NCBI RefSeq assembly: GCF_031877795.1
Contig: NC_133948.1
Span: 13,190,948-13,254,947, forward strand
DNA from: Strix aluco
Taxonomy: Eukaryota > Chordata > Aves > Strigiformes > Strigidae
Direction: 5' to 3'
DNA length: 64,000 bases
Shown here: positions 14,501-25,702 of the stretch, one piece after another
Layout of the letters: every line of letters starts with the position of its first letter
How positions within the stretch are numbered: the stretch's first letter is position 1
Translations under genes and position numbers: made by a program
The notes under the pieces: model-generated
What the model was told of the DNA's origin: nothing
Databases searched by the model: none
What the model saw: the letters and a program-made list of their open reading frames with translations, nothing else

Positions 14501-17500
14501 AGTTTTCATGTGGCTGAATACTCATGGCTTTGTCTAGCACAGTGGTGGGAGAATTGATAGACCAAAAAACGCACAACAGAAGACTGATTTGTGCTGAATT
14601 CAGTACCTGCTCCCTCACCTTTTGGTGTTTTTTTTTTTTTTTTCTCTCTGTGCCTTGCAGGCAAAGGCAGCTGCAGCAGATGAAAAGAAATTCCAGCAAC
14701 AGATTTTGGCTCAGCAAAAGAAAGACCTGGCGACCTTTTTAGAAAGTCAGAAGAAACAATACAAGCTTTGCAAAGAAAAGATTAAAGAGGCAAGAAACCA
14801 TCATTTTCAGGGCTGAAGGGGTGTGGAACGAACATGACCTAGACTTTCGTTTTGATAAACCTGGGCCAGCCCAGGGGTTTAAGGGATACTGTCATGCTTG
14901 GAAGCAAATTTAGATTCTGAGCAAGTAAACTTTCAGGAACTAGGAGCATCTGGCAGTATTTCTAGAATAATCTGTTAGGGTGCTAGAGGTGCCTTCACAA
15001 TTTGCTGTAGGGCAGAATGTTTGAAACCAAGGGTGATGAGGGAAAATGGGACTTCACAGAGAATTCTTCTTCCCCTTTTTCCTCATCTGTTTGGTTTGGT
15101 TGTTTGTGGTTTTTTTTTTGCTTAAGCTGTGAATAATCAGAGCAGCCATTTAGATGTCGCTTGACTAAAAGCCCTGTGATCACTTATATAAATTAGAAAA
15201 AGTAGTAACTTAGTCTATAGCTTATCTATCCCAAATTGCATTACTTAAGCACAGCATCCCCACCACATTGCAAAAATCATTTGCTGTTAAGAATGTAGAA
15301 GTGAGAAAATGAATAGCAAGGAGCCCTGTTAAGTGTCTGATTCAATAGAGAATCAAGCCTGAGTCCTGTTAAAATGAAACATAAGCCCAAGCTGAACTCC
15401 TTTGTAAAACAGGTGCAGAGCTGGAAAGGGAGCTGCGGGGTGTGACCCGGTCTCTTTCCTGGACAGCCAGAGCATCCCCTGCAGTGGTGTGTACTGTCTT
15501 TTCATTGCTGCACTGTTTAGCCCCTGAGATGTTTGTGTTTAATGGCCACTTTTTCCTCCTCCTCTTGGTGGGACATAATACAACTCTAGAGGCAGTAGGG
15601 CTGGGCCTGGCCAGGTGGCAAGTGTGGTTCTGCTGGTACCTGGTGGTGTAGTCAGGATTTTGGTGTCTTTTCGTGAACTGAATGGCAGAGGAGTAGCCAG
15701 TGACTGAAGCTCCTCCACATCCTGTGTCACTGTGATCCTAAGGGAAGTCTTGTTTTTGACCATGTATGCATGCAGGAAATGAATGAGGACCACAGCACGC
15801 CGAAGAAAGAGAAGCAAGAAAGAATATCCAAACATAAAGAGAACCTGCAGCACACACAGGCTGAAGAGGAAGCCCATCTTCTCAGCCAGCAGAGACTCTA
15901 CTACGACAAAAACTGCCGTTTCTTCAAGAGAAAAACGATGATCAAGAGGCATGAGATGGAGCAGCAGAACATTCGAGAAGTATGGCACTCTTCACTTCCT
16001 TTCCTGAGCGTTTCTTTAATTGTTTTAGCTTCATGTTTGTAAAACAGTTTGCTGACTGACAGTAGATCTTCATGTTTCCAGTTGCTAAACAGAACTGAGA
16101 AAAACGTGGGAACTGTATTTTGGGAAATAGTTTTCCACACAGATGTGACTGCTTTTATTAACTGAGGAGGGGCGGCATCGTTGGCTTGCAGACAGAAATA
16201 TTATGTGGGCCACCCACTCTGGGTCAGATGCTTCCTCTGAGCTCCTGGGCATTAGATTTTGGGGGACCCTGCTGGGCTTCTTTCACAGCACAGGGCAGAG
16301 CAGTTTGTGCCACGTTGAGTGCCAGGGCCACCTGTGGGATGGCTGAAAGGGCATCACGTGAGGAGTTCTACTTGGCTAAAGAAAACTTCCACAGTTGAAA
16401 TAACATGTAATAAACCAGTAATAAACTTATGAACAATATTAAGGTTGCAGAATGAAATGTTACAAATTTAAGAGATACCAAAAATTCAGTCCTCTTTTGT
16501 GTCTGCTTTCTGGTTGTCTGCAAATAATCAGTTGCTTTTCCACTGGGCTCTGTTCAAATTAGTGCACACAGTGGGTGATGGTTTGCTAATGAGGAGCTAT
16601 TCAACATCTTGCTTTTCCTCATTAGTTATTCACCCTTGCCTTACAGGCTACCTGTAGTCAAACAGCACTTTGGAGAAAGAATTACTACTTGTAGATTTTT
16701 CTATGGTAGTCGCTGTAGTTTCTGAATTCTTCATGAATGTTATTTTTGGATAAAGACTATCAGATGAGAAGGTATTTTAGTAAAGGTTGAGAGTGAGTGA
16801 TCGATCAAAAATTTCTAATAATCATGTACTTAATCTGTTACCATCAAATTTTCCAGCATACTTAACGTTGCCCTGTATTTTACCTGTTCAGAGCTTTGCT
16901 GCCCTTGACTTCAGATGTGCCTGGGGCTGCTGAGCTGCTTTGCAGATCACATCCAGACATGTCAACTCAGCCACCCTGACAATGAACGACACTGAAAAAT
17001 TGGATTTGGGCACCTTTATCACACCATATAAGCTCTGTGGCAGGGATGAGAACAGAATTCAGTTACCTAGCATGGTATTTTAACCAGGAAACAGTCATCT
17101 GAGCTCCTGCATTTAAGCTCTTAAGAGACCTAATTTTCAGAATTAACTAAAAGTGTTTATTTTCTGAAAATAGCAGCCATATGAACTAGTTGAAATTCAC
17201 TGGGTCAGACAGCTGAAGCAAATAATGCTTTGAGAATGTTTTTTTTTTCTTGATGTTTTAAGTAGCCACAGAGGTTCTTTTTGTAGAAATGGGAAAGTGG
17301 TTGTGAGAAGTGGAGTGCCTCTATTTGTTCATGCTGTGTTAACTAAAATCAGGTGTGGAGTGGGCACAGGAGGGGCTGGCTGTCCTGGCCTAAGATGAAG
17401 GCCCAGGAGAGGCTGGCTGTCCTGGCCTAAGCTGAAGGCCCAGGAGAGGCTGGCTGTCCTGGCCTAAGCTGAAGGCACAAGTGCTCACTGCATGGGCTGA

Positions 17501-20500
17501 CGTGCTGTCTGAGTGTGCTACCTGCCTTTGCGCAAGTGGGAAATTATTTCAGCACACCAGTAGATCTAATTTATCTTGGCTGTCAAGGTGCAAGTTTTGC
17601 TATCCTTATGGCCACGATGTTGCCATCCTTATGGCCAAGAATGCAGAAACAAGACCTGGTTGTTTCTTTCCCCATCCTTCTGGCTTAAACCTGTCACAGC
17701 TGTAACAGCCAAAGGGTCTGAAGTGCCTATTTGTGGGTGCTGATGTTGAGAATTACAACAGGTTACAACATGCAGGCAACAACTCAGAATACTTAGATTT
17801 TTTTGCTTCTATTGCAGAAACTCCTTAGACTGAGCCAACACTGGGCTCTCCCTGTGCTGGGCGCTGGGCGTGTGCGTAGTGCGAGGCAGCCCCCGCTGTG
17901 CCTGTCTTAGTCTAGCGTGAAGCACAGTGATGAGTTGTAAACTTGAGAGCTGAAACTGAGACGTACCAACAGACCATCTGTGAAGGTCACCAAATATCAG
18001 CAAGGGGTACAGCTGTAATCACTGCTTGACTGAGCTGGAGTCAGCTCTGTGTTCCACAGGTTGTGGCTGATACCTTGAGACAGAAATATTAGCAGTAATC
18101 AGGGAGAGAATCCAGTATGTTCCTCTTCCTTGGCTTGTAACTTGGTGAAAGTTTTCCGAGACTGCGTGGCACCATGTGTGGGGACCCTTAAATGTGCACA
18201 TTGCAAATTGTTTGAGGCTTTGGTTGTATCCTCATTTAAAAAAAATGTGCTGTGCCTGGGGCCAGCAACCACCTGTACACAGCAGTAGATTAAATTCTTT
18301 TTCTTACCTGATGTGTGTTGGAGCTGTTCACCTCTGCTTTGGCCATAGTGTAAGTGATAGGAGAGCAGCCTCATCTCCCAGTGGCTAGCAGGGGGTCAGC
18401 GTAATTTAAAACAGACAAATAACAGCTCCTGATTTGGTCAGTCACCCCAGCCCAGACCCTCCCACCTCTGAGCACCCCAGGATGTATTTACAAAAACTCC
18501 TGTGATTCTCAGCAGTCACAGAGGGCTGGCATGTGGTCCCAGTGCCACCTGCTGGAGACTCCCTGGGCGATCCAGGAGCTGCCAGAGGAGCAGGGGAGGG
18601 ATGGAGGGATGGATGGAGGGATGCTAGGTGGCCAGCTTTATTAGCGTTCCCATCGCGCTGCTGGGTTTGTGTTTCCCCTGTGGCACGTAGAAGTCCCTGA
18701 TGTCATCTGGAGGAGTGACCAGGACACCCGGCCTCACAAACTCAACTACTGCATCTCAGGGCAGAGAGAATTACTCCTCAGCTTTTGTCTTGTGCTCTGC
18801 TGTCCTCTTGTGCAGGAGTTGAACAAGAAACGGACCCAGAAGGAAATGGAGCACGCCATGCTGATCCGGCACGACGAGTCGACGCGTGAGCTGGAGTACA
18901 GGCAGCTGCACACGCTGCAGAAGCTGCGAATGGACCTGATCCGGCTGCAGCACCAGACTGAGCTCGAGAACCAGCTGGAATACAACAAGCGGCGAGAGCG
19001 GGAGCTGCACAGGAAGCATTTCATGGAGCTCCGGCAGCAACCAAAGAACCTGAAGGTGCTGGAAGCTTTCCTTCCTCCTCTTCCAACCTCTGTCCTGCCG
19101 GGGAGGCTGGTGTGTGTGCTTGCTGCCTCCTGCGAGCAGCATCCGTGCTGCAGAACCACTGCTCCCACCAGCACTGTGTGCTCTCCCTCACGTCCCTTTC
19201 CTCTGCGCAGGGCCGCTCTGGTATGAGAAAGTTGTGGCTATTGCAGCAAAGAGCTCACTGAGGACTTTTTTCAGTGCCGTGCTCATTGAGGCTGCTGGGT
19301 AAAAATAGGCGAGTCCTTAGCAAAGTATTACAGAATTTGCTTCTGATGAGCTGTACTTTCTTCAGGCCCTTGCTGGTGTCAGCCTATAAACCTTGATATG
19401 GAAGGGGGTTGGTTCTTGCTTTCAAAGTCAACAGAGAATGTGGGGATGCTGAGTGCTGTGCTCTGCCCCAGTTCAGCTGCAGGTTGATTAGAAACCTCTG
19501 AGCTGTTTGCTGTGGGAGATCTCTGTTCCTCTGAACATCCAAACAGGCACGTTGCTTTTATTCACTTTGTCACACCCTCGCTAAGTTCTCAGATCTGCAG
19601 TCTCCGTGTAGCGTGTGGGGGAGGCGGGGGAGGCAGCAAGATGGGAGGCCTTGAAAAAGCAAACGCTGTCTGGGAGGCAGGCGGCAGGGTGATGGGCTGG
19701 GCGACCTGCAGGAAGCAGGTGTAGAGGATGGAGATGCCCTGGGCTGAGGAGAGCTTAGTGGATCCTGTTCCTGGCCCAGGCCCGTGGCCAGTGCTGAAGC
19801 AGGGCCTGAGCTGATGCTGCTCGTTAGATCGCTGTGAGCGCGGCGCACACCCTGCTCGCCCAGGTGCCGGGGCAGGAGGCAGCACAGAGCACAGGGCAAC
19901 TGTGGCTGTCTCTCACCAACCCACCCATTTGGATATGCTATAACCTCTCCATTCCCAGAGCTCTTCGTGCTCTTCACATCGTTCCTTCCTTGGCAGGCTA
20001 TGGAAATGCAGATCAAAAAGCAGTTCCAGGACACATGCAAAGTGCAAACTAAGCAGTACAAAGCACTGAAGAATCACCAGCTGGAAGTAACTCCAAAGAG
20101 TGAGCACAAGACAATTTTGAAGAGTCTGAAGGACGAGCAGACGAGGAAGCTCGCCATCCTGGCAGAGCAGTATGAGCAGAGCATCAACGAGATGATGGCC
20201 TCACAAGCGGTAGGTGCAGCAGCCGGCACCTCCTGTCCCTGGGCGGGGGGTCCCGACCGCGGGGCGAGGAGGTGGGGTACAGTCGGGCCATCAGTCCTTG
20301 CAGCACGCCGTGTTCTTCCTCTCCTAGCTGCTGGGTGGTTAGCGATGCGGTGGTGTTGATAACAACTGTTTTAAATAATGAATCAGGCAGCACTTTCCCT
20401 CTTGTCATAAGCATCCTGCAGAACATGCATCCCTCGCCTGCTGGGGTTTTAGAATCGGATCTTCTCTGAGGCTTCTGCCTCTGTGTGAGTGGGGAAGCAG

Positions 20501-21881
20501 CTGTTCCAGAAGCCCTTCTTGCTTTCTCACGGTGCCACCAGCCAGAGGCTCCCGGCTTTGAGAAAGGAGAGCAGTGTGCCGCTGGCCTCGGAGCAGAGAA
20601 GTTACTAGTGGAGGGTTGAATGTTGTCTTCCCAATGATCTTACAGCTACGGCTGGATGAGGCCCAAGAAGCAGAATGCCAAGCCCTGAGACTGCAACTCC
20701 AGCAGGAGATGGAGCTGCTCAACGCATACCAGAGCAAAATTAAGATGCAGACAGAAGCACAGCATGAAAGAGAACTCCAGAAGCTGGAGCAACGGGTGTC
20801 GCTGCGCAGGGCGCATCTCGAACAAAAGGTACGTTCTGGGGGGGCTGCTGGGGGTACCTGGTTACGCGGGGCAATCACAGAATCATCTAGGTTGGAAAGG
20901 ACCTTGAAGATCATCCAGTCCAACTGTTAACCTAGCACTGACAGTTCCCAACTCCACCAGATCCCTCAGCGCTGTGTCGACTACTCTTAAACCCCTCCAG
21001 GGATGGGGACTCCCCCCTGCCCTGGGCAGCCCATTCCAACGCCCAACAACCCCTTCTGCAAAGAAATCCTTCCTAAGAGCCAGTCTGACCCTGCCCTGGC
21101 GCAGCTTTAGGCCATTCCCTCTTGTCCTGGCGCTGGTTCCTTGGCTCAAGAGACTCATCCCCCCTCTCTGCACCCTCCTTTCAGGTAGCTGTAGAGGGCC
21201 ATGAGGTCTCCCCTCAGCCTCCTCTTCTCCAGACTAACCCCCCCCAGTTCCCTCAGCCGCTCCCCATCAGACCTGTGCTCCAGACCCTGCACCAGCTCCG
21301 TTGCCCTTCTCTGGACACGCTCGAGTCATTCAATGGCCTTTTTGTAGTGAGGGGCCCAAAACTGAACCCAGTCATTGAGGTGCGGCCTCACCAGTGCCGA
21401 GTACAGGGGTAAGATCCCTTCCCTGTCCCTGCTGGCCACGCTATTTCTGATACAAGCCAGGATGCCATTGGCCTTCTTAGCCACCTGGGCACACTGCTGG
21501 CTCCGGTTCAGCCGGCTGTCAACCAACACCCCCAGGTCCCTCTCTGACTGGCAGCTCTCCAGCCACTCCTCCCCAAGCCTGTAGCGCTGCTGGGGGTGGT
21601 TGTGGCCGAAGTGCAGCACCCGGCATTTGACCTTACTGATCTTGCTTCGGGCGCGGGGTCGGCGCCGTACCCGGGGCGGTGGTGCTCTGCTAAGGGGCTG
21701 CTGACTCTGCTTCTTTCAGATCGAAGAGGAGCTAGCCGCCCTCCAGAAGGAACGCAGCGAGAGGATAAAGTTTCTGTTGGAAAGGCAGGAGCGAGAGATT
21801 GAAACGTTTGACATGGAGAGCTTGCGAATGGGCTTTGGGAATTTGGTCACATTAGAATATCCCAAGGAGGACTATAGATGA
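5534..21881 (+). CDS. TAOK3: TAO kinase 3, C-terminal coiled-coil half (last 8 coding exons)
   Basis: Serine/threonine kinase of the STE20/TAO family acting upstream of p38/JNK MAPK; the kinase domain lies upstream of the window. Coding exons: 5534-5668, 13861-14097, 14661-14789, 15776-15979, 18816-19055, 19997-20209, 20646-20828, 21720-21881. All junctions are phase 0 and they sum to 1503 nt (500 aa plus stop). The first exon carries the [14 protein letters not shown] segment; the rest is a long charged coiled coil (for example [16 protein letters not shown] and [20 protein letters not shown]). The C-terminus [19 protein letters not shown] is close to the short TAOK3 tail and unlike the long Gly/Pro/Ser-rich TAOK1 tail, which decides the paralogue. 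The third exon ends in a GC donor (GAG|GCAAGA) and the fifth in a weak donor (AAG|GTGCTG). Family assignment rests on remembered human sequence and is near certain. Confidence 0.97.
5669..13860 (+). other. TAOK3: Large TAOK3 intron
   Basis: The intron of about 8.2 kb between the exon ending ...IKSASL (donor GTAAGC) and the exon starting VTRQIHEHE (acceptor after TTGACATCAG). It holds only simple sequence: a CCCCA microsatellite near 5680-5697, a 16-base poly-C at 5918-5933, a GT-rich patch near 6650-6670 and several poly-A/T runs. Short open frames are scattered without codon continuity or splice logic. I see no transposon or RNA gene that I could defend. Confidence 0.8.
5918..5933. repeat. 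Poly-C mononucleotide run
   Basis: Sixteen consecutive C bases inside the large TAOK3 intron. Such a run is length-unstable and prone to sequencing error. No function is inferred. Confidence 0.95.
14790..15775 (+). other. TAOK3: GC-AG intron of TAOK3
   Basis: The exon ending in codons AAA GAG (...KEKIKE) is followed by GCAAGA rather than GT. The next exon begins GAA ATG AAT (EMNED...) after TGCAG. The joined protein KEKIKEEMNED matches the TAO3 family, so the exon end cannot move to a nearby GT. Positions -3 to +5 (GAG|GCAAG) fit the consensus of known GC donors, which pair strongly with U1 elsewhere to offset the mismatch. Confidence 0.88.
17368..17478. repeat. Tandem repeat, 3 copies of a 37-bp unit
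   Basis: Three head-to-tail units at 17368-17404, 17405-17441 and 17442-17478 share the core GGCTGGCTGTCCTGGCCTAA. The first differs by two substitutions and the last ends GGCACAA. It lies in the TAOK3 intron before the ELNKKR exon and looks like a young minisatellite. Confidence 0.92.
20873..21655 (-). mobile_element. CR1 LINE, 5'-truncated, antisense in last TAOK3 intron
   Basis: The + strand starts with the inverted CR1 3' end (TCACAGAATCATCTAGGTTGG, then GTCCAAC). Read on the minus strand, about 21619-21326 encodes the end of a CR1 reverse transcriptase, including [20 protein letters not shown] and [13 protein letters not shown]. The 5' part is missing, as usual for CR1. The element makes up most of the 891-bp intron (20829-21719). 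The reverse-transcriptase tail is open over about 97 codons, so it is relatively young. Ends are approximate; I did not find target-site duplications. Confidence 0.93.
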
Positions 21882-23175
21882 GATTAAATTTCTTTGCCAT
21901 TTAAAAACAAAAAAAAAAAGACAAAAAGCAAACAAAATAATGAGAAAACTTGCAAAACCAACATTCCCCATGTTAACGGGCGTGCTCTCTCTCTTTCTGT
22001 CTCTCTTACTGACATCGTGTCGGACTAGTGCCTGTATATTCTTACTCCATCAGGGGCCCCCTTTCCCCCTGTGTCAAGTCCCGGTGCAGGACAGCTCCTG
22101 GCGGTCTTTTCCATAGTATGTCACAGTATTGATGTCTCTGTGCAATGATTAAAAATGTTTCAGTGAAAACTTTGGAGACAATTTTAATGGAAAAAAAAAA
22201 AAAAAAAGTGGATGTTTGTTGCTTTTGAGCAATCACTCATTTTACCACCAATCAATGAAAGTACAAGCAAAAAAAAATAATAATCAAAAGATATATACAA
22301 ACCCAGGGGGAGAGAGACTAAATCCGCAGCCTTACCTTAACTAGCTGCTGCATAATTTTATTTTATTTTTATTTTTTTGGTATTTATTCATCAGGAATAA
22401 TTAAATAATAAAAAATTTTATTAAAGATTGAAAAATTTGATACATTTTACAGAAAAAAAACTTAATCGTGATGTACATATCAGTGGTGACATATTATTAC
22501 TTTTTTGGGGGTGGGGAGGGGCGGGGCAAAGATCTGGTGATTTTTAGAAGAACCATGCCAGGCGAGGCGGGGATGAGACCTCGGCCCTCGGCATATTCTT
22601 GATTGTATCATAATCATTTTCTGCTGTCGCAGAGAATGTGAATACACTTAAATGAGCCCACAGGATCCCAGTAGCACAAATTGGGCTTTGTCAAATCGTG
22701 TATTTTGTGTATAGAAGGAATTTAAGGAGAGCTTTTACTTATTTTCATATTGTATTTTAACTGTTTCTCTGATCAAAAATTTTTTTACTTCTTTCCCCCC
22801 TTCCCTCCTGCTCCCAGCCACCCCGCCCACTCTCCAGTTCAGTACTTGGAGTTCAACACTGTCTGTTAGTTCATCCCCAGCCTTTTTTCTTTTTTTTTTG
22901 TTTTGTTTTGTTTTGTTCCTCCCCCAAGTCCACCCCCAACCCCATGATCTTGGTCATAAATATTGCATTATTCACACTTTCAAACTGTGTATTTTCTTAC
23001 AATAAAAAGATAAAAAAAAAAGGCTTTACTTCTTTTGCATGCACTTTAAAAAAAAAAAAAAAAACACAAAAACAACAAAACAAGAAAAACATTTTTCAGG
23101 TTCCAAGGAAGAGCATGAATTAACTGTCAGAGCTTTTAATTATATTTGTAAATAAAAGTGTTCATCACAACGCCT
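21882..23175 (+). other. TAOK3: TAOK3 3' untranslated region
   Basis: AT-rich sequence following the TGA at 21879-21881, with long A and T runs, ending just after an AATAAA at 23151-23156. An earlier AATAAA at 23001-23006 could give a slightly shorter transcript. No coding potential is visible. The 3' boundary is inferred from the signal, not measured. Confidence 0.75.
23151..23156 (+). terminator. TAOK3: Poly(A) signal AATAAA, TAOK3
   Basis: Canonical AATAAA about 1.27 kb after the TAOK3 stop, followed within 30 bases by a GT-rich stretch (GTGTTCATC...CTGGCTGTCTCATTGTGGG). An upstream alternative lies at 23001-23006. Confidence 0.7.
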
Positions 23176-24315
23176 GGCTGTCTCATTGTGGGAGTCGGAG
23201 GTGGGAAGAGGGGAGGTGACCCCCTGCACCCCCCGGGGGTGTGAAGGGGCTGTGCGGCAGGGCTGCAGGAGCCTCTGGGCCTTGGTTCCAAACCTGCTTT
23301 TCTTGCCAGTGGAGGTTTTTAGGCTAATGGATTGTGGCTTATTTTTTTTTCTGTCCTGCTTCCAGCCTTGAGGAGCCCCAAGCCGGATCAGCCCTTGCTG
23401 CACAGGGAAGTGCAGCTCTTCAAGCGTGTCTCCGCTCACCCGATACCCTTAGTCCTGTGGATCTTGGACTTGAGCAGTGGGGGATGTTTTCCTGAAAAAA
23501 CATCGATCCTGTTTTAAGGGCTGGGCTGAAAAAACTACCTTGGGGCAGAAACCAACCCCCTTTCCCAGTTCGAGTCACTCTGGGTTTTTTACAGGGCCTT
23601 GCTGCAGCATGTTGAGGTTTTTGATACCTGTTTCTCAGACCACTTGGGTGCAGACCTCTGGGAAAGGAAGTAGTTTTAAAAGGGGGGAAGGCTTCTAATT
23701 CCATGAAGTAAATTACATTGTGGCTTCCTCTTTTTCAACCTTTTGAAGACGTCAGACTGGACCCAAAGGTTCCTTTTTCTGCTTTAAGCGCTTAGGAGAC
23801 ACCACCAGGCCTCACTCCAAGCTGTCGGAGGATCAGGAAAACAACCGGGACCTGCCGCTTGGCTGGGGAGCGGCTCCAGGTCAGTAAAGCTGGTGGTGCT
23901 GCTCCCAGGAGCAGTCGGGGCGCAGCTGTGGCAGCGTGGGGGGCTCCTGCAGTGCCTCAGCTGTGGGAGCGGGCAGGTCCCTGGGGGGGCAGTGCCAGCT
24001 GTGGGCTAACGGCTCGGGGCTCCCCCAGCCCAGGGAGGCTGTGGGAGGGGGTGGAAGGGCTCCTTAACAGCTGGCTCTGCTCCCCGCAGCTGGCCGGGCC
24101 CAGGACAGACCTGTGAGCACAGCCCGCCCCAGCAGCCGCAAGGAGTGAAGTACCCTGCCGGTGGGGAGCGAGGTGCCAGCTCCAGGAACACCCTGGAGAA
24201 AGGAAGCGTCCTCTGAATTTCTAGAGCCTGCCTGCCAGCGCTCCCTTTGCCATGAAGCTTCACTGCGAGGGCAAGCTGCACCTTGACGCAAGCAGATGTA
24301 AAATTTGCACAAGGT
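23176..24315. other. Intergenic, TAOK3 to PEBP1, nothing recognised
   Basis: GC-moderate sequence between convergent TAOK3 and PEBP1. Small open frames on both strands do not resemble any protein I know and have no splice support. It ends at the CR1 copy beginning near 24316. Confidence 0.6.
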
Positions 24316-24835
24316 AGGATCACAGAATCGTCTAGGTTGGACAGACCTTGAAGCTCCTCCAGTCCAACCATGAACCTCACACTGACCGTTCCCAACTCCA
24401 CCAGATCCCTCAGCGCTGGGTCAACCCGACTCTTCAACCCCTCCAGGGATGGGGACTCCCCCCCTGCCCTGGGCAGCCCATTCCAACGCCCAACAACCCC
24501 TTCTGCAAAGAAATGCTTCCTAAGAGCCAGTCTGACCCTGCCCTGGCGCAGCTTTAGGCCATTCCCTCTTGTCCTGGCGCTGGTTCCTTGGCTCAAGAGA
24601 CTCATCCCCCCTCTCTGCACCCTCCTTTCAGGGAGTTGCAGAGGGCCAGGAGGTCTCCCCTCAGCCTCCTCTTCTCCAGACTAAACCCCCCCAGTTCCCT
24701 CAGCCGCTCCCCATCAGACCTGTGCTCCAGACCCTGCACCAGCTCCGTTGCCCTTCTCTGGACATGCTCGAGTCATTCAATGGCCTTTTTGGAGTGAGGG
24801 GCCCAAAACTGAACACAAGTCATCGAGGTGCAGCG
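24316..24835 (-). mobile_element. CR1 LINE 3' fragment, antisense
   Basis: Starts on the + strand with TCACAGAATCGTCTAGGTTGG and CAGTCCAACC, the inverted CR1 3' end. It then follows the same sequence as the copy at 20873-21655 (for example CCCCTCCAGGGATGGGGACT and TGCACCCTCCTTTCAGGGAG) until about 24835, where similarity stops. It is truncated earlier than the first copy, before most of the reverse-transcriptase tail. Both copies belong to the same or a very close subfamily. Confidence 0.92.
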
Positions 24836-25038
24836 AATCGAGGTTGTTGGACTGAAAGCCGTGAGCACTCTGAGCTGCGTTCCTCCCACCCCAGCACTTG
24901 TTTTGGGCAGCGTGGCCAGGAATGGGGAGCTCCTGTCAGGGGGTCCAGCCCCTTTTTACCCCAGGAGGAGGAAAGGAACCCCATGAGCACTGCCCTCGTC
25001 CCCCAAGAAGACAACCACACCATCCACCTGGGTAAGTT

Positions 25039-25044
25039 TTTAAT
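25039..25044 (-). terminator. PEBP1: Poly(A) signal ATTAAA, PEBP1
   Basis: TTTAAT on the + strand reads ATTAAA on the minus strand, about 660 bases past the PEBP1 stop. No TTTATT lies closer in the 3' flank. The resulting 3'UTR (about 25030-25702) has no coding potential. Inferred from motif and position only. Confidence 0.5.
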
Positions 25045-25702
25045 TGCACTGTGAGCAAACAGCACATTAACATCAGGTCACAACAGAATTTGAACAAAAC
25101 AAAGTGGTCTCTCAGCTTTGAGTGGCAACAGAGAGCAGAAAGTAGTGCTATAAACCAGCTTCCCCGCCTCCTCCTCCAGCTACACCTTCACTGCTTCAGT
25201 GGGTCACTGCAGTGAAGTGGAGGCGCTGGCCAAATACTTGAGGGTAAAAATACAGAAAAAGGGGGGGAGTTTCCCTTAGACTGCCATCTCCTGTCCTGGA
25301 AAGGGGAGACCACACAGCCAGCACCCACCCCAAAGTGGTTTGTACCCACACCACTGTCACACGATACTATTTCAGTACAGTAGAGACACTGAAGTGACAC
25401 TAATTCACAAAGGTTTCAGTTTCCCTTAAACAGGTCAGCCTGAAGGGGGTGGCCCTTACAGGGACGCCTTGTCCTCTGGCTAGCGATCGCCTCTACCTAT
25501 GGGAGGCAGCTGAAGCACAGCACAGGCCCAGCCACACCGACAGGGCAGCAGGGACAGCGACAGGGTTACGGTTCCAACGGTCAGTGCAGGAGCAGCTGGG
25601 ATCAACTCACTAATCAAACAAAACTACAGTGACATGCTCTGAGAGGCCTGGTCTCCAGGGGGGCAGGGGGTGCTGCACAGTGCTTTTTCGGGTCCCCTCA
25701 CC

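Noticed and set aside
19570-20061. Minus-strand frames antisense to TAOK3 exons
   Set aside because: Shadow frames opposite conserved coiled-coil exons with no independent support.
23859-24116. GC-rich frame between TAOK3 and PEBP1
   Set aside because: Ala/Gly/Pro-rich without similarity, adjacent to the CR1 copy; no promoter or splice support.
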